Below are positions 1 to 8,408 of a stretch of 60,474 nt of DNA, one piece after another (the stretch's first letter is position 1; the number at the start of each line of letters is the position of its first letter). The position numbers and the translations under genes are program-made. This DNA is from DATLHO01 sp035539855 (GTDB lineage: Bacteria; Bacteroidota; Ignavibacteria; OLB7): assembly GCA_035539855.1 (NCBI GenBank), contig DATLHO010000175.1:1-60474 (forward strand). The letters are read 5' to 3'. Under the pieces are notes generated by a model, which did not search any database, had not been told where the DNA came from, and saw only the letters and a program-made list of their open reading frames with translations.

Positions 1-287
1 CCCCCTACCTTATCCCCACACCCGCTCGAGGCCCTTCCACCGGTTGATACTTCGTGCAGGCCGCACCGAACAATGGTGCGGCGACGCTGTGCGTTGGCGC
101 TATGCTGACGGGTGCCGGCGATGGCATCCACCTTCGACCTCCCCCTCCAATCCTCCCCAGGGACAACCTGTCCCCGATCCGGCCATCAGCGCTTGCCTGC
201 ACCCTGCAAGCCAGGGGTCCTCGCGACCCATGACGCGTTGAAACGAGCCTCGGACCTCACAAGAACCAGCCTCCCAGGAGGAGACAC

Positions 288-2951
288 ATGAAGGGCTACC
301 GGACCTACCGAACATTCATCCTGTTCTGCGGGACACTGCTGCTTGCAGTCACGCTTCCGCTGCGGGCACAGCAGGACTGCAGCCAGTCCTGGACACTCGA
401 CGCAGACTTCGAAACGGGCGTCTCCATCAACGTCGCGATCGGCAACGACGAGATCGCGCTCGACCCGTTCACAGCTCCCCTTCCGTTCGTCTACGTCGCG
501 GCATCAGCGCGCGGTACGGCGGTGCGGATCGACATCAACACCGGCGCGATTCTCGGTGAGTACCTGACGTCGCCGTCCGGAATGGGGCGTGATCCGTCGC
601 GCACGACGGTCGACAAGCTCGGCAACGTCTGGGTGACCAACCGCGCCGAGTTCGGCGGCGGAAAGGGCTCGATGACGCGCATCGGCGTGATCATCGGCGG
701 GACACGCGGCACCAAGAACGGCGACGGCTCGTTCACCGACGATCCGCTCGGCCAGTACCTGCGCCCGCCGTTCCTGTACAGCACGGTCAGCGATCGTGAC
801 GGCGACGGTTACATCAAGACCTCCCGCGGCCTCGGCAACATCCTGCCGTGGACGAACGCGGCCGGCGCGGACATCAATGGCGGCGTCTCGACCGCCGACG
901 ACGAGGCGATCATCAACTACACGCGCGTGGCCGGCACCGGCGCGCGCACCGTCGCCGTCGATGCGAACAACGACGTATGGGTCGGCGGAACCGGCGACAA
1001 CGAGCACGAGAAGATCAGCGGCGTGACGGGCCTGCCGATTCCCGGGACGTTCTTCGTGATGCCTGCCTTCTGCGGCGGCTACGGGGGCCTCGTCGACGGC
1101 AACAACGTCCTGTGGTCGGCGCGCGGTCGGTTTGGCGATCTCCTTCGTTACGACGCCAACACGCCGGTTCCCCCGGCGGCCGGCTCGGTCGCGACGTGCA
1201 TTCCGCCGGGCACGCGCGGTGATTACGGGCTCGGCATTGAGCCCGGAACCGGGAACATCTGGCAGACCTCGCTGTCGGGCGGATTCGTCTCGAAGCTCAC
1301 GCCGGCCGGCGCGCTCATCGCGCAGTACGGGCACGGCAACACGTACGCTCAAGGCGTCGCCGTCGACGCCTCCGGAAACGTCTGGGTCGCCCATTCCATT
1401 CTTGGTCCCGGGACGACCGTTGGCCACCTGCGTACCAACGGAACGTTCGTCGGCAACGTGCCGCTGCCCGGAGGAGCCGGTCCGTCCGGCGTCGCGATCG
1501 ATGCCAACGGGAAGATCTGGGTGACGAACCTCTACACGAACAACGTCTCCCGCATCGATCCGACGGCCGGACCGATCGGCGGCGGCGGCTTCCCCCTCGG
1601 CGCGGTCGACCTGACCGTCAGTCTCGGCGCGGGAGCCGGTCCGTACAACTACTCCGACATGACCGGCTTCGTCTCGCTCGGCTCCTCGACGCCGTCAGGC
1701 ACGTGGTCTATCATCCATGATGGCGGCGTCGCCGCCGGCGAGTGGGGCGAGCTCGAGTGGAACGCCACGCAGCCCGAGGGTACTACGATCGCCGTCGAAG
1801 TCCGCGCGGCCGATGCACAGCTCGACCTCGCCGACGAGCCGTGGCTCGCGGTCACCAGCGGCGAGCCGTTCTGCGACGACGGCATCGATGGACGCTACAT
1901 CGAGATCCGCGTGACGCTCACGCGCACCAGCGGTGACGGCATCCCGTCGGTGCAGGACCTGACGCTCAGTTGCTGCAACGAGCCGCCGGTCGCCGTCTGC
2001 GAGGACCTCGAGCTTGCGGCCGACGAAAACTGCCTGGCGAACCCCGGCCCGTATGACATCGGCGGCGAATCGTACGATCCCGACGGCGAAGGCGACATCC
2101 AGGTCACGCTCGCGATGTCACCGGAGGGTCCGTTCGGCCTCGGCGATCACCTCGTGACGCTGACGGTCACCGACGCCGACGGCGCAACCGACGAGTGCAC
2201 CGCAACCGTCTCCGTGATCGACGCGACCGCGCCGGTGATCACGCTCAGCAGCACGGTGATCTCGCCGTGGCCGCCGAACCACAACTACACGACCGTCACG
2301 ATCGCGGACATCATCGCCGCGGTCGCCGACAACTGCGATGCGACACTGGAGATCAGCGACGCGACGATCACGAGCGTCAGCAGCGACGAGGTGGAGGACG
2401 CCGCCGGCAACGGTGACGGCTCGACGCTGAATGACATCGTCATCGCCGGCGACTGCCAGTCGGTCGACGTGCGCGCCGAGCGCAGCGGATCCGGCAACGG
2501 CCGAGTCTATCGCATCAACTGCGCGATCACCGACGCTTCGGGCAACACCGGCACGGCGACCTACCTGGTGCCGGTCCGCAAGAACGAGGGCGCGGGCGGC
2601 GAGGCAGTAGCCGACGATCCGGCCTATACCGTCAATGGCAGTTGCGGCGGCGGCGCGAAGCCCGCGATGCCGGGCGTGCGCATCGTCGAGGGATACTCGC
2701 TCGAGCAGAACATCCCGAACCCGTTCAATGCGACGACGGAGATCCCGTTCGCCATTGCCGCACCGGGTCATGTCTCGATCGGAGTGTTCGACGAGGTGGG
2801 CGCACGTGTCGCGACGCTCGTCGATTCCGAGCGGCCCGCCGGCGCGCAGAGCGTCACCTTCGACGCCAGCGCGCTGCCGAGCGGCAGCTACTTCTACGTC
2901 CTCGAGGCGGCGGGCGTCAAGCTCGCCCGCCGACTGACGCTGTCGAAGTGA
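288..2951 (+). CDS. Secreted NHL/propeller protein with HYR-like region and T9SS sorting domain
   Basis: This 887-residue protein begins with a signal peptide (about residues 1-27, hydrophobic core then LRAQ). Residues about 40-440 hold repeats of the type GVAVDASGNVWVA and GVAIDANGKIWVT, characteristic of NHL/virginiamycin-B-lyase-like beta-propellers. Residues about 560-760 resemble PKD/HYR beta-sandwich domains (TDADGATDECTATVSVIDA). The last 85 residues are a classic type IX secretion type A sorting domain (YSLEQNIPNPFNATTEIPF, ending ARRLTLSK). The family is secreted across the outer membrane by the T9SS and anchored or released. The start is supported by an AGGAGG about seven bases before the ATG. 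The ligand and role are unknown; the propeller fold suggests binding rather than catalysis. A strong hairpin follows the gene. Confidence 0.9.
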   Translation: MKGYRTYRTFILFCGTLLLAVTLPLRAQQDCSQSWTLDADFETGVSINVAIGNDEIALDPFTAPLPFVYVAASARGTAVRIDINTGAILGEYLTSPSGMGRDPSRTTVDKLGNVWVTNRAEFGGGKGSMTRIGVIIGGTRGTKNGDGSFTDDPLGQYLRPPFLYSTVSDRDGDGYIKTSRGLGNILPWTNAAGADINGGVSTADDEAIINYTRVAGTGARTVAVDANNDVWVGGTGDNEHEKISGVTGLPIPGTFFVMPAFCGGYGGLVDGNNVLWSARGRFGDLLRYDANTPVPPAAGSVATCIPPGTRGDYGLGIEPGTGNIWQTSLSGGFVSKLTPAGALIAQYGHGNTYAQGVAVDASGNVWVAHSILGPGTTVGHLRTNGTFVGNVPLPGGAGPSGVAIDANGKIWVTNLYTNNVSRIDPTAGPIGGGGFPLGAVDLTVSLGAGAGPYNYSDMTGFVSLGSSTPSGTWSIIHDGGVAAGEWGELEWNATQPEGTTIAVEVRAADAQLDLADEPWLAVTSGEPFCDDGIDGRYIEIRVTLTRTSGDGIPSVQDLTLSCCNEPPVAVCEDLELAADENCLANPGPYDIGGESYDPDGEGDIQVTLAMSPEGPFGLGDHLVTLTVTDADGATDECTATVSVIDATAPVITLSSTVISPWPPNHNYTTVTIADIIAAVADNCDATLEISDATITSVSSDEVEDAAGNGDGSTLNDIVIAGDCQSVDVRAERSGSGNGRVYRINCAITDASGNTGTATYLVPVRKNEGAGGEAVADDPAYTVNGSCGGGAKPAMPGVRIVEGYSLEQNIPNPFNATTEIPFAIAAPGHVSIGVFDEVGARVATLVDSERPAGAQSVTFDASALPSGSYFYVLEAAGVKLARRLTLSK

Positions 2952-2978
2952 TCGAGTCGACAGCAACGCGATGAACGT

Positions 2979-3014
2979 CGAAAGGGCGACGGCAATGGTG
3001 CCGTCGCCCTTTCG
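2979..3014. terminator. Bidirectional hairpin terminator between convergent genes
   Basis: Perfect 16-bp inverted repeat CGAAAGGGCGACGGCA / TGCCGTCGCCCTTTCG with a four-base loop (2995-2998), between the end of the propeller gene and the end of the convergent metallopeptidase gene. GTTTC follows on the plus strand. Position and symmetry suit a shared terminator. Confidence 0.75.
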
Positions 3015-3039
3015 CGTTTCAATCATTCAATCGCTATTC

Positions 3040-4365
3040 CTAGTTCATCGACACTCGCGTCGGCGTGTCGACGCCGAGGTCGACGAGCTGCCCTTCGGAT
3101 GAGAGGCTCACGAACGCGAGCACCACACGCTCGATGCCGCCGCTCTCGTCGCCGAGCTCGTGGTCGGCGCCGCGGCCGAGCTCGCTGACGTCGATGCGAT
3201 CGCCGCGGAACGTGATCGCGACGACACGATGATCATCGTTGGGACCGACTGCGATGCGCAGCGAGCGTGGCGCATCGACCTGGAAGTAGCTCGTGCCGTA
3301 GGGAGCCAGCCGAGCGCGCGACGGCCGGTAGGCCGCGGGCACCGTGCCGATGTCGACGACCGCCGGACGCGTCCGGCGTCCGTGCGCCGCCGCGCTGCTG
3401 CCGTAACCGAACTCGCCGGAGCCCTCGTCCTGCAGGTAGTTCGCGACCGCGAAGCGCGTGAGCACCTCACGCCAGTCGAGCCTCGAGCCGGCGCCGCCGG
3501 CGACAAGTGCGTCGGCGATGCGCTGCACGCCGATGCCTTTGGTTCCGACCAGCCGATGGATGTAGGCCTCGCCCTGCTGCTCGTAGAGGTACCGCATCAG
3601 CATCATACCGCGCTGGTAGTCGATCTGGCTGTGCCCGGCGTTCTCGTCGCTCCATCGGAACATCGGCGAGTTCGTGTTCGCCATGTACTCGCCGTTCGGC
3701 AGGCGGAAGCCCGTGATCACCGTCGCCAGCTCGCTCAGCGCCTCGGTGTAGAAGCGCTCGCTCGTCGGGTTGCGACCGAACTGAATCAGGTGCTGATACT
3801 CGTGCGCGATCGTCGAGAGCAGTCGCCGCACGCTCCGGAGCCCCTCGCGCGAGTCGATGTAGAGCATGTTGAGCTCGTTCGACGACGAGACCTCCGAGCG
3901 CGCGTACTGGTCCTTCGTGTGGAAGTACCCGAGCAGCGTCAGCCCGTCGGTGGCGGTGTTCGGGATGTCGAACAGCAGGAAGTCGTCCTTGCCGCCGACC
4001 TTGAACCGCACAGGGCTCGCTCCGAAGACCTCCTGCTCGTTCTCGATGATGCCCTTGGCGGGATTGCGAGAGCCGGCCGGCGTCGCCGTGTCGAGACCGC
4101 GCGCGAGCTCGGCGAGCATCGCGCGATCGATGCGCGCGGTGTCGCGGTTGTCGACCCAGATGCGCGCGAAGCGCCCGTCGTGCACGAGCGTCGCGCGCAC
4201 GCGATCGTACTCGGCGTCGCCGGAGCCGATGACCCAGAACGACCGCTCGGAGCCCACGCGCAGCTCGCGGCCCGAGGGCGCGGCATACGCATCCTGGGCG
4301 ACGATGAAGCCGACGAGCGCCATCAACAGCGCGAGCGCGCCATGCGCCCGGAAGGGATTGTGCAT
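3040..4365 (-). CDS. Secreted HExxH zinc metallopeptidase-like protein
   Basis: The protein is 441 residues if started at the ATG at 4365, which immediately precedes a signal peptide (MHNPFRAHGALALLMALVGF then a small-residue cleavage region DAYA|AP). An upstream in-frame ATG at 4533 would bury this signal 56 residues in, so I reject it. STIAHEYQHLIQ, at about residue 193, gives the HExxH zinc motif, followed by a Glu-rich helix (YTEALSELATV) that could supply the third ligand. The C-terminal roughly 100 residues are beta-rich and may be a binding domain. It resembles peptidases of the M30/gluzincin type, but the exact family was not determined. It is probably exported; the substrate is unknown. 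Confidence 0.75.
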   Translation of the reverse strand: MHNPFRAHGALALLMALVGFIVAQDAYAAPSGRELRVGSERSFWVIGSGDAEYDRVRATLVHDGRFARIWVDNRDTARIDRAMLAELARGLDTATPAGSRNPAKGIIENEQEVFGASPVRFKVGGKDDFLLFDIPNTATDGLTLLGYFHTKDQYARSEVSSSNELNMLYIDSREGLRSVRRLLSTIAHEYQHLIQFGRNPTSERFYTEALSELATVITGFRLPNGEYMANTNSPMFRWSDENAGHSQIDYQRGMMLMRYLYEQQGEAYIHRLVGTKGIGVQRIADALVAGGAGSRLDWREVLTRFAVANYLQDEGSGEFGYGSSAAAHGRRTRPAVVDIGTVPAAYRPSRARLAPYGTSYFQVDAPRSLRIAVGPNDDHRVVAITFRGDRIDVSELGRGADHELGDESGGIERVVLAFVSLSSEGQLVDLGVDTPTRVSMN

Positions 4366-4487
4366 CGAGATTGGGAAGAAGGGATTCGGACCGGACCGCG
4401 GCGCCCGTCCGGCGCGCGTGTCCCAGAGTAACGACGCAGAACACGCCGCGCTAGTGCGCGGCGCGTGCACCGCTCGCGCGGACGCGA

Positions 4488-4519
4488 CGAGGCTCCCAGG
4501 GATGCCAGTGGGAGCCTCG
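4488..4519 (-). terminator. Hairpin after the TPR gene
   Basis: Inverted repeat CGAGGCTCCCA / TGGGAGCCTCG with a ten-base loop, 35 bp downstream of the stop of the TPR gene (minus strand). There is no clear T-tract, so factor-independent activity is uncertain. Confidence 0.5.
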
Positions 4520-4553
4520 AATTCGCTCTGCATTCACCCGTTTTCGCGCGTCG

Positions 4554-6092
4554 TCAATCGATCGTCGTCACGTTGCGCTGGAGCTTGAAGCGGAGCTGGA
4601 CCTGTCCGTCGTAGCCCTTGTACGAGCCGGCCTGACGGAAGCTCTCGCGCTGCTTCGTGACGTTGCCGAGCTTCTCCCAGCACACGCCCATCTGGTAGTG
4701 ACTCCACGGGGCGATCCAGCTCTCGGAGTGGTTGCCGGAGCGCAGGGCCGCGGTGTAGGCGTCGATCGCCTCGCGATGGGAGCCCCGCGCCTGCAGGGAC
4801 TGGCCGAGCGCGTAGTTCGCGATCGCCCGCTGCGACGCGCTGATGCCGCGCGTCGCGAGCGTCGCACGCGCGATTCGCTCGGCCTCCGCGGAGCCCTGCG
4901 AGGCGGCCGCGTTGGTCGCGCGCACGAGCTGGCGGTCGACGTCGGACATCGGCGACTTCAGCAGCGCTTTTGCTCGTCGCTGCGCCGTGAGATCCTCGGG
5001 TGAGGTGTGTCCCGGGCTCTTCACCGCGCGCTCGTACGCCTTGACCGCGAGCGACCGGTCGCCGAGCATCTCGTTGCAGACGCCGAGCAGATACCAGCTG
5101 TGCGCGCGCAGGACGTTCTCGTTGCCGTCGCGCAGGAACCGCTGCAGGTACCCGCGGGCGCGCGTGAAGTCGTTGCGCTGGAAGTACGCCATGCCGGTGC
5201 GCCCGACGCTCATCGTCGTGATCGCGCGGAAGTCGTTGTTGCCCGCCTTCGCGACACGCTCGAACCACGGCACGGCGCGCTCGGGCTGCTGCTGGTCGAG
5301 AAACGCCGAGCCGATCGCATACTGGATCGCGACGTTCTTCGGATATCGGCGCGCCATCGTCTCGAGTCCCGACAGTCCCCTCTTGAGATCGTCCCGGTGG
5401 TAGATGTTCAGCAGCGCCACGATCAACTGCGCGTCGTTGCGGAAGTACCGCCCTCGCGCGGCCGCCGTTTCGATCTCGCGAATGCCGAGCGCGGCATCCC
5501 CCTTGATCCCTCCCATCCCGATGACGACCTGCCCAGCCTCCGGAATCGTTCCGAAGACATAATGGAAGATCCCGAGCCCGAGGTACGCGTCGTAGAGCTT
5601 CGGATCGGCGCGGACGACCTCGCTCAGCCGGTCGTGACAGGCCTTGGCCGAGAGCGCGGCGGACATGACGTTCTCGGCGCGCGCGTTGCTGATCGCCCTG
5701 AAGCCGTAGGTCATGCCCAGAAAGAGCTTCGCGACGTGGTCACGGGGATTGGCCTTCAGGCGCGCCTCGGCCGCCTTGATGCCCCGTTCGCTCGCGCTCA
5801 TGTAACGCGCAAGCTGTTCCGGGCGTGCATCGAAGACGTAGCTCCAGAGGTGCACGTTCGCGCGGTAGAAATATCCGCGTGGATCCTTCGGATCGGCGGC
5901 GATCGCGCGGTCGAAGCTCCGGGCGGCCTCGTCGAACTGGACGTTGTAGAGCTGCTCGATCCCCTTCATCACGTTCTCGTCGACGGCGTTCGCCCGAGCC
6001 GTGGACGCGGCCGTCAGGAGAGCGACGGCGACAGCGGCCATCGCAAGCGCTCGCGTGGATGGTCTTCTCATCGGATGTCGAGGGATTTCCAT
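4554..6092 (-). CDS. Secreted tetratricopeptide-repeat protein
   Basis: The 512-residue protein has an N-terminal signal peptide (hydrophobic AMAAVAVALLTAASTARA, cleavage near ARANA). Many TPR-type helical repeats follow, for example FDEAARSFDRAIAADPKDPRGYFYRAN near residue 55, IQYAIGSAFLDQQQPERAVPWFERV mid-protein and AIANYALGQSLQARGSHREAIDAYTAAL near residue 430 (spans given only to locate repeats). TPR proteins of this size are usually scaffolds in the periplasm. No enzymatic motif was seen. It lies upstream of the metallopeptidase on the same strand with a hairpin between, so the two may be independent units. Confidence 0.8.
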   Translation of the reverse strand: MEIPRHPMRRPSTRALAMAAVAVALLTAASTARANAVDENVMKGIEQLYNVQFDEAARSFDRAIAADPKDPRGYFYRANVHLWSYVFDARPEQLARYMSASERGIKAAEARLKANPRDHVAKLFLGMTYGFRAISNARAENVMSAALSAKACHDRLSEVVRADPKLYDAYLGLGIFHYVFGTIPEAGQVVIGMGGIKGDAALGIREIETAAARGRYFRNDAQLIVALLNIYHRDDLKRGLSGLETMARRYPKNVAIQYAIGSAFLDQQQPERAVPWFERVAKAGNNDFRAITTMSVGRTGMAYFQRNDFTRARGYLQRFLRDGNENVLRAHSWYLLGVCNEMLGDRSLAVKAYERAVKSPGHTSPEDLTAQRRAKALLKSPMSDVDRQLVRATNAAASQGSAEAERIARATLATRGISASQRAIANYALGQSLQARGSHREAIDAYTAALRSGNHSESWIAPWSHYQMGVCWEKLGNVTKQRESFRQAGSYKGYDGQVQLRFKLQRNVTTID

Positions 6093-6152
6093 GGTGCTGA
6101 AGATCGAAACGGATCGTTGCGTGCGCAGGCACCCGGGTGCGCCGGGCGCACC

Positions 6153-6160
6153 TATATTAC
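6153..6160 (+). promoter_or_regulatory. Possible -7 promoter element (TATATTAC)
   Basis: TATATTAC lies about 75 bases before the 6234 start in the only gap before this gene set. It matches the first six positions of the Bacteroidota -7 consensus TAnnTTTG, but no TTG box is visible at the usual distance. Weak call. Confidence 0.25.
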
Positions 6161-6233
6161 AGGTTCGTCGGCTCCGGATTCCAGGACACTGGGACGACGC
6201 AGAGTGCCGCCAAAAGGTTCATGGGGATAGACA

Positions 6234-6893
6234 ATGGAACAGAACGAGTTCGACCGAATGATAAACGGCATCTCCGCGGATGAGGGGCCGATCCGACAGG
6301 TAACGATTCCTGAGGAGGCGATCGCCGAGCTGACGCGCGAGCAGGCCGACGAGCTCGTCGCCCGCTACGGGTCCTCGACGCTGCTGACGCTGCCGGCCAG
6401 CGAGCAGCGGTTCTTCCGGTGGCTCCGCGAGAACGATCCGAGCGTCTGGTCGGATCTCTGGGGAGACGACGAGGAGTACCTCGTCAGCATCGGCTACCTG
6501 CCTGAGCTGCTCCCGAAGCGCCGCGGATTCCTGATCTGCGACCTCGTCGAGCAGCAGAACTTCTTCTTCACCGAGCAGAGCATCACGCCCGAGGACGGGA
6601 AGATCTTCCTCGACGCCGCTCTGGACATCGTCCACCAGAACGGCCAGCTCACGATGGAGCAGGCGTTCGTCATCGAGGCGTGGCGCGCGCCGATCGACCA
6701 GTGGCGCTTCGCGTTCAACTACCGCGTGCCGCTCGAGCAGGTCAAGTCGATGGTGCTCTGGCTCATCTCGGAGGGAATACTCCTGCTTCCGCCGGAGGAG
6801 CAGGACACGCCGCCGGCCGACGATGGCGAGATGACCGCATCGGGAGACAACGACAACGACTGGGAGCAGGACAACGAGAATGGCGATGAGTGA
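6234..6893 (+). CDS. Conserved-looking acidic cytoplasmic protein of unknown function
   Basis: A 219-residue protein without signal peptide or membrane segment. It is rich in Asp/Glu and aromatic residues (FFRWLRENDPSVWSDLW; RRGFLICDLVEQQNFFF) and ends in an acidic Asp/Asn/Glu tail. I do not recognise a family with certainty. It overlaps the aspartokinase start by 14 bp, so the two are almost certainly co-transcribed and translationally coupled. This could link it to aspartate-family amino acid metabolism or simply to growth. The ATG at 6234 is preceded by a weak GGGGA. Confidence 0.75.
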   Translation: MEQNEFDRMINGISADEGPIRQVTIPEEAIAELTREQADELVARYGSSTLLTLPASEQRFFRWLRENDPSVWSDLWGDDEEYLVSIGYLPELLPKRRGFLICDLVEQQNFFFTEQSITPEDGKIFLDAALDIVHQNGQLTMEQAFVIEAWRAPIDQWRFAFNYRVPLEQVKSMVLWLISEGILLLPPEEQDTPPADDGEMTASGDNDNDWEQDNENGDE

Positions 6894-8271
6894 GAGCGTT
6901 CGGTCGGTCGTTCTGAAGTTCGGCGGCACCTCGGTGCGCGATGCCGACGCGATGTTCCGCGTGGTCGGGATCGTCGAGCGTGAGCGCGGCGGGCGCCCGG
7001 TCGTCGTGACCTCGGCCTGCGCGGGCGTGACCGACCAACTGCTCGAGTGCGCCCGGCGTGCCGGCGCGCGCCGACGGAACGAGGCGCTCGAGCTCGTCGC
7101 CGGTCTGCGCGAGCGGCACCTGGCCATCCTCGACGCGATCGCGCCGGTTTCGTATGCGCACGCGCGCGAGGAGCTCGTCGCGATGCTCGACGAGATCGAG
7201 CGGCTCGTCAACGGAGTGCTCCTTCTGCAGGAGTTGACCCCGCGCACGGTCGACATGTTCGCGAGCTACGGCGAGCGGCTGTCGTCGGTGCTGCTGCGCT
7301 CGGCGTTCGAGGCGCGCGGCTGGCGCGCGGCGCTTGCCGACTCGCGTCGCTTCATCGTGACCGACGCCGATCACTGCAACGCGCGCCCGATCATGCCGGA
7401 GATCGACCGGCGCACGGCCAGCGAGCTCGTGCCGATGCTCGAGCACAGCGACGTCGTCGTCGCGCAGGGATTCATCGGCTCCACGCTCGACGGCGTCACG
7501 ACGACGATCGGCCGCGGCGGCTCCGATCACAGCGGAGCGCTCGTCGGCGCCGCGCTCGGCTCGCGCGAGATCCAGATCTGGACCGACGTCAGCGGCATTC
7601 TCACGGCCGATCCCCGGGTCGTGCCCGGCGCGCGGGTCGTGCCGGAAGTGACTTTCAGCGAAGCCCGCGAGCTGGCGTACTTCGGCGCGAAGGTGCTGCA
7701 TCCCGACACGATCGTTCCGGCGCTCGCGCGTGGCATTCCTGTGGTTGTGCGCAACTCGATGAAGCCTGACGATCCGGGCACGCGCATCCTGCCGGACGGA
7801 GCCGCGATCGCCGCGGGCATCCACTCGATCACGGTGAAGAAGGGCATGTCGGTCGTCGAGCTCACCGATCGCAGCGGCGCGGTCGGCGACTGCGCGGTGG
7901 AGGACAGCCTGCCACTGTTCCGCCGGCACGGCATCGAGGTCCAGTGTGCGCTCGCGGTCGAATCGCACGCGCTCGCGGTCGTCGAGGCCTCGGCGATGGA
8001 CGACGTCATGATGACCGAGCTGACCTCGCGCTACACCGTCTCGCAGACGAGTCCGACGGCGGTGCTGGCGCTGATCGGCGCCGGCCTGCGCGCGGCCTCG
8101 AACGTCATCGCCGAGCCGCTGGCCGCGCTCGCCGCCTGGCCGATCCGCTTCATCATCGCCGGTTCGAGCGACCACGTTGTGCTCGTCGGCCTCGACGAGG
8201 CTCACGCCTCCGACGCGCTCCTGGCAGTGCACCGCAGGATCTTCGACGACGCGACCGACAGCGCGCGGTAG
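6880..8271 (+). CDS. lysC: Aspartate kinase
   Basis: Catalyses ATP-dependent phosphorylation of aspartate, the entry step to lysine, threonine, methionine and isoleucine synthesis. The 463-residue sequence has the amino-acid kinase signature VLKFGGTSVRDA near residue 11, VVVTSACAGVTDQLL, the substrate/ATP loop GRGGSDHSGALVGAALG, and IWTDVSGILTADPRVVPGA typical of aspartokinases. The C-terminal 140 residues (ITVKKGMSVVELTDRSG onward) match tandem ACT regulatory domains, implying allosteric feedback. There is no fused homoserine dehydrogenase. Start at 6880 (ATG), with another ATG two codons later. ileS follows after 137 bp. Confidence 0.92.
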   Translation: MAMSESVRSVVLKFGGTSVRDADAMFRVVGIVERERGGRPVVVTSACAGVTDQLLECARRAGARRRNEALELVAGLRERHLAILDAIAPVSYAHAREELVAMLDEIERLVNGVLLLQELTPRTVDMFASYGERLSSVLLRSAFEARGWRAALADSRRFIVTDADHCNARPIMPEIDRRTASELVPMLEHSDVVVAQGFIGSTLDGVTTTIGRGGSDHSGALVGAALGSREIQIWTDVSGILTADPRVVPGARVVPEVTFSEARELAYFGAKVLHPDTIVPALARGIPVVVRNSMKPDDPGTRILPDGAAIAAGIHSITVKKGMSVVELTDRSGAVGDCAVEDSLPLFRRHGIEVQCALAVESHALAVVEASAMDDVMMTELTSRYTVSQTSPTAVLALIGAGLRAASNVIAEPLAALAAWPIRFIIAGSSDHVVLVGLDEAHASDALLAVHRRIFDDATDSAR

Positions 8272-8298
8272 TCGCCGGAACGCGCGCCGTAACGATCC

Positions 8299-8328
8299 TT
8301 GTGCTCTTTCGGATTGCGGTTATCTTCC
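8299..8328 (+). promoter_or_regulatory. Possible ileS promoter (TTGT-N18-TATCTTCC)
   Basis: TTGT at 8299-8302 and TATCTTCC at 8321-8328, separated by 18 bases, resemble the TTG/TAnnTTTG promoter of Bacteroidota. A second TATATTCC lies at 8342-8349. Both are upstream of the ileS ATG at 8409. Inference from consensus only. Confidence 0.35.
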
Positions 8329-8408
8329 TCGGTTGCCACGGTATATTCCGGGCTTCACGACCCATAACGAGCGTTGGCCTTCCGACGCTCGCTCTTTTGC
8401 AGACCGAT

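Noticed and set aside
7944..8408. N-terminal extension of IleS by 155 residues
   Set aside because: This part is an antiparallel-looking Arg-rich shadow of lysC; the true start at 8409 gives the standard IleS N-terminus.
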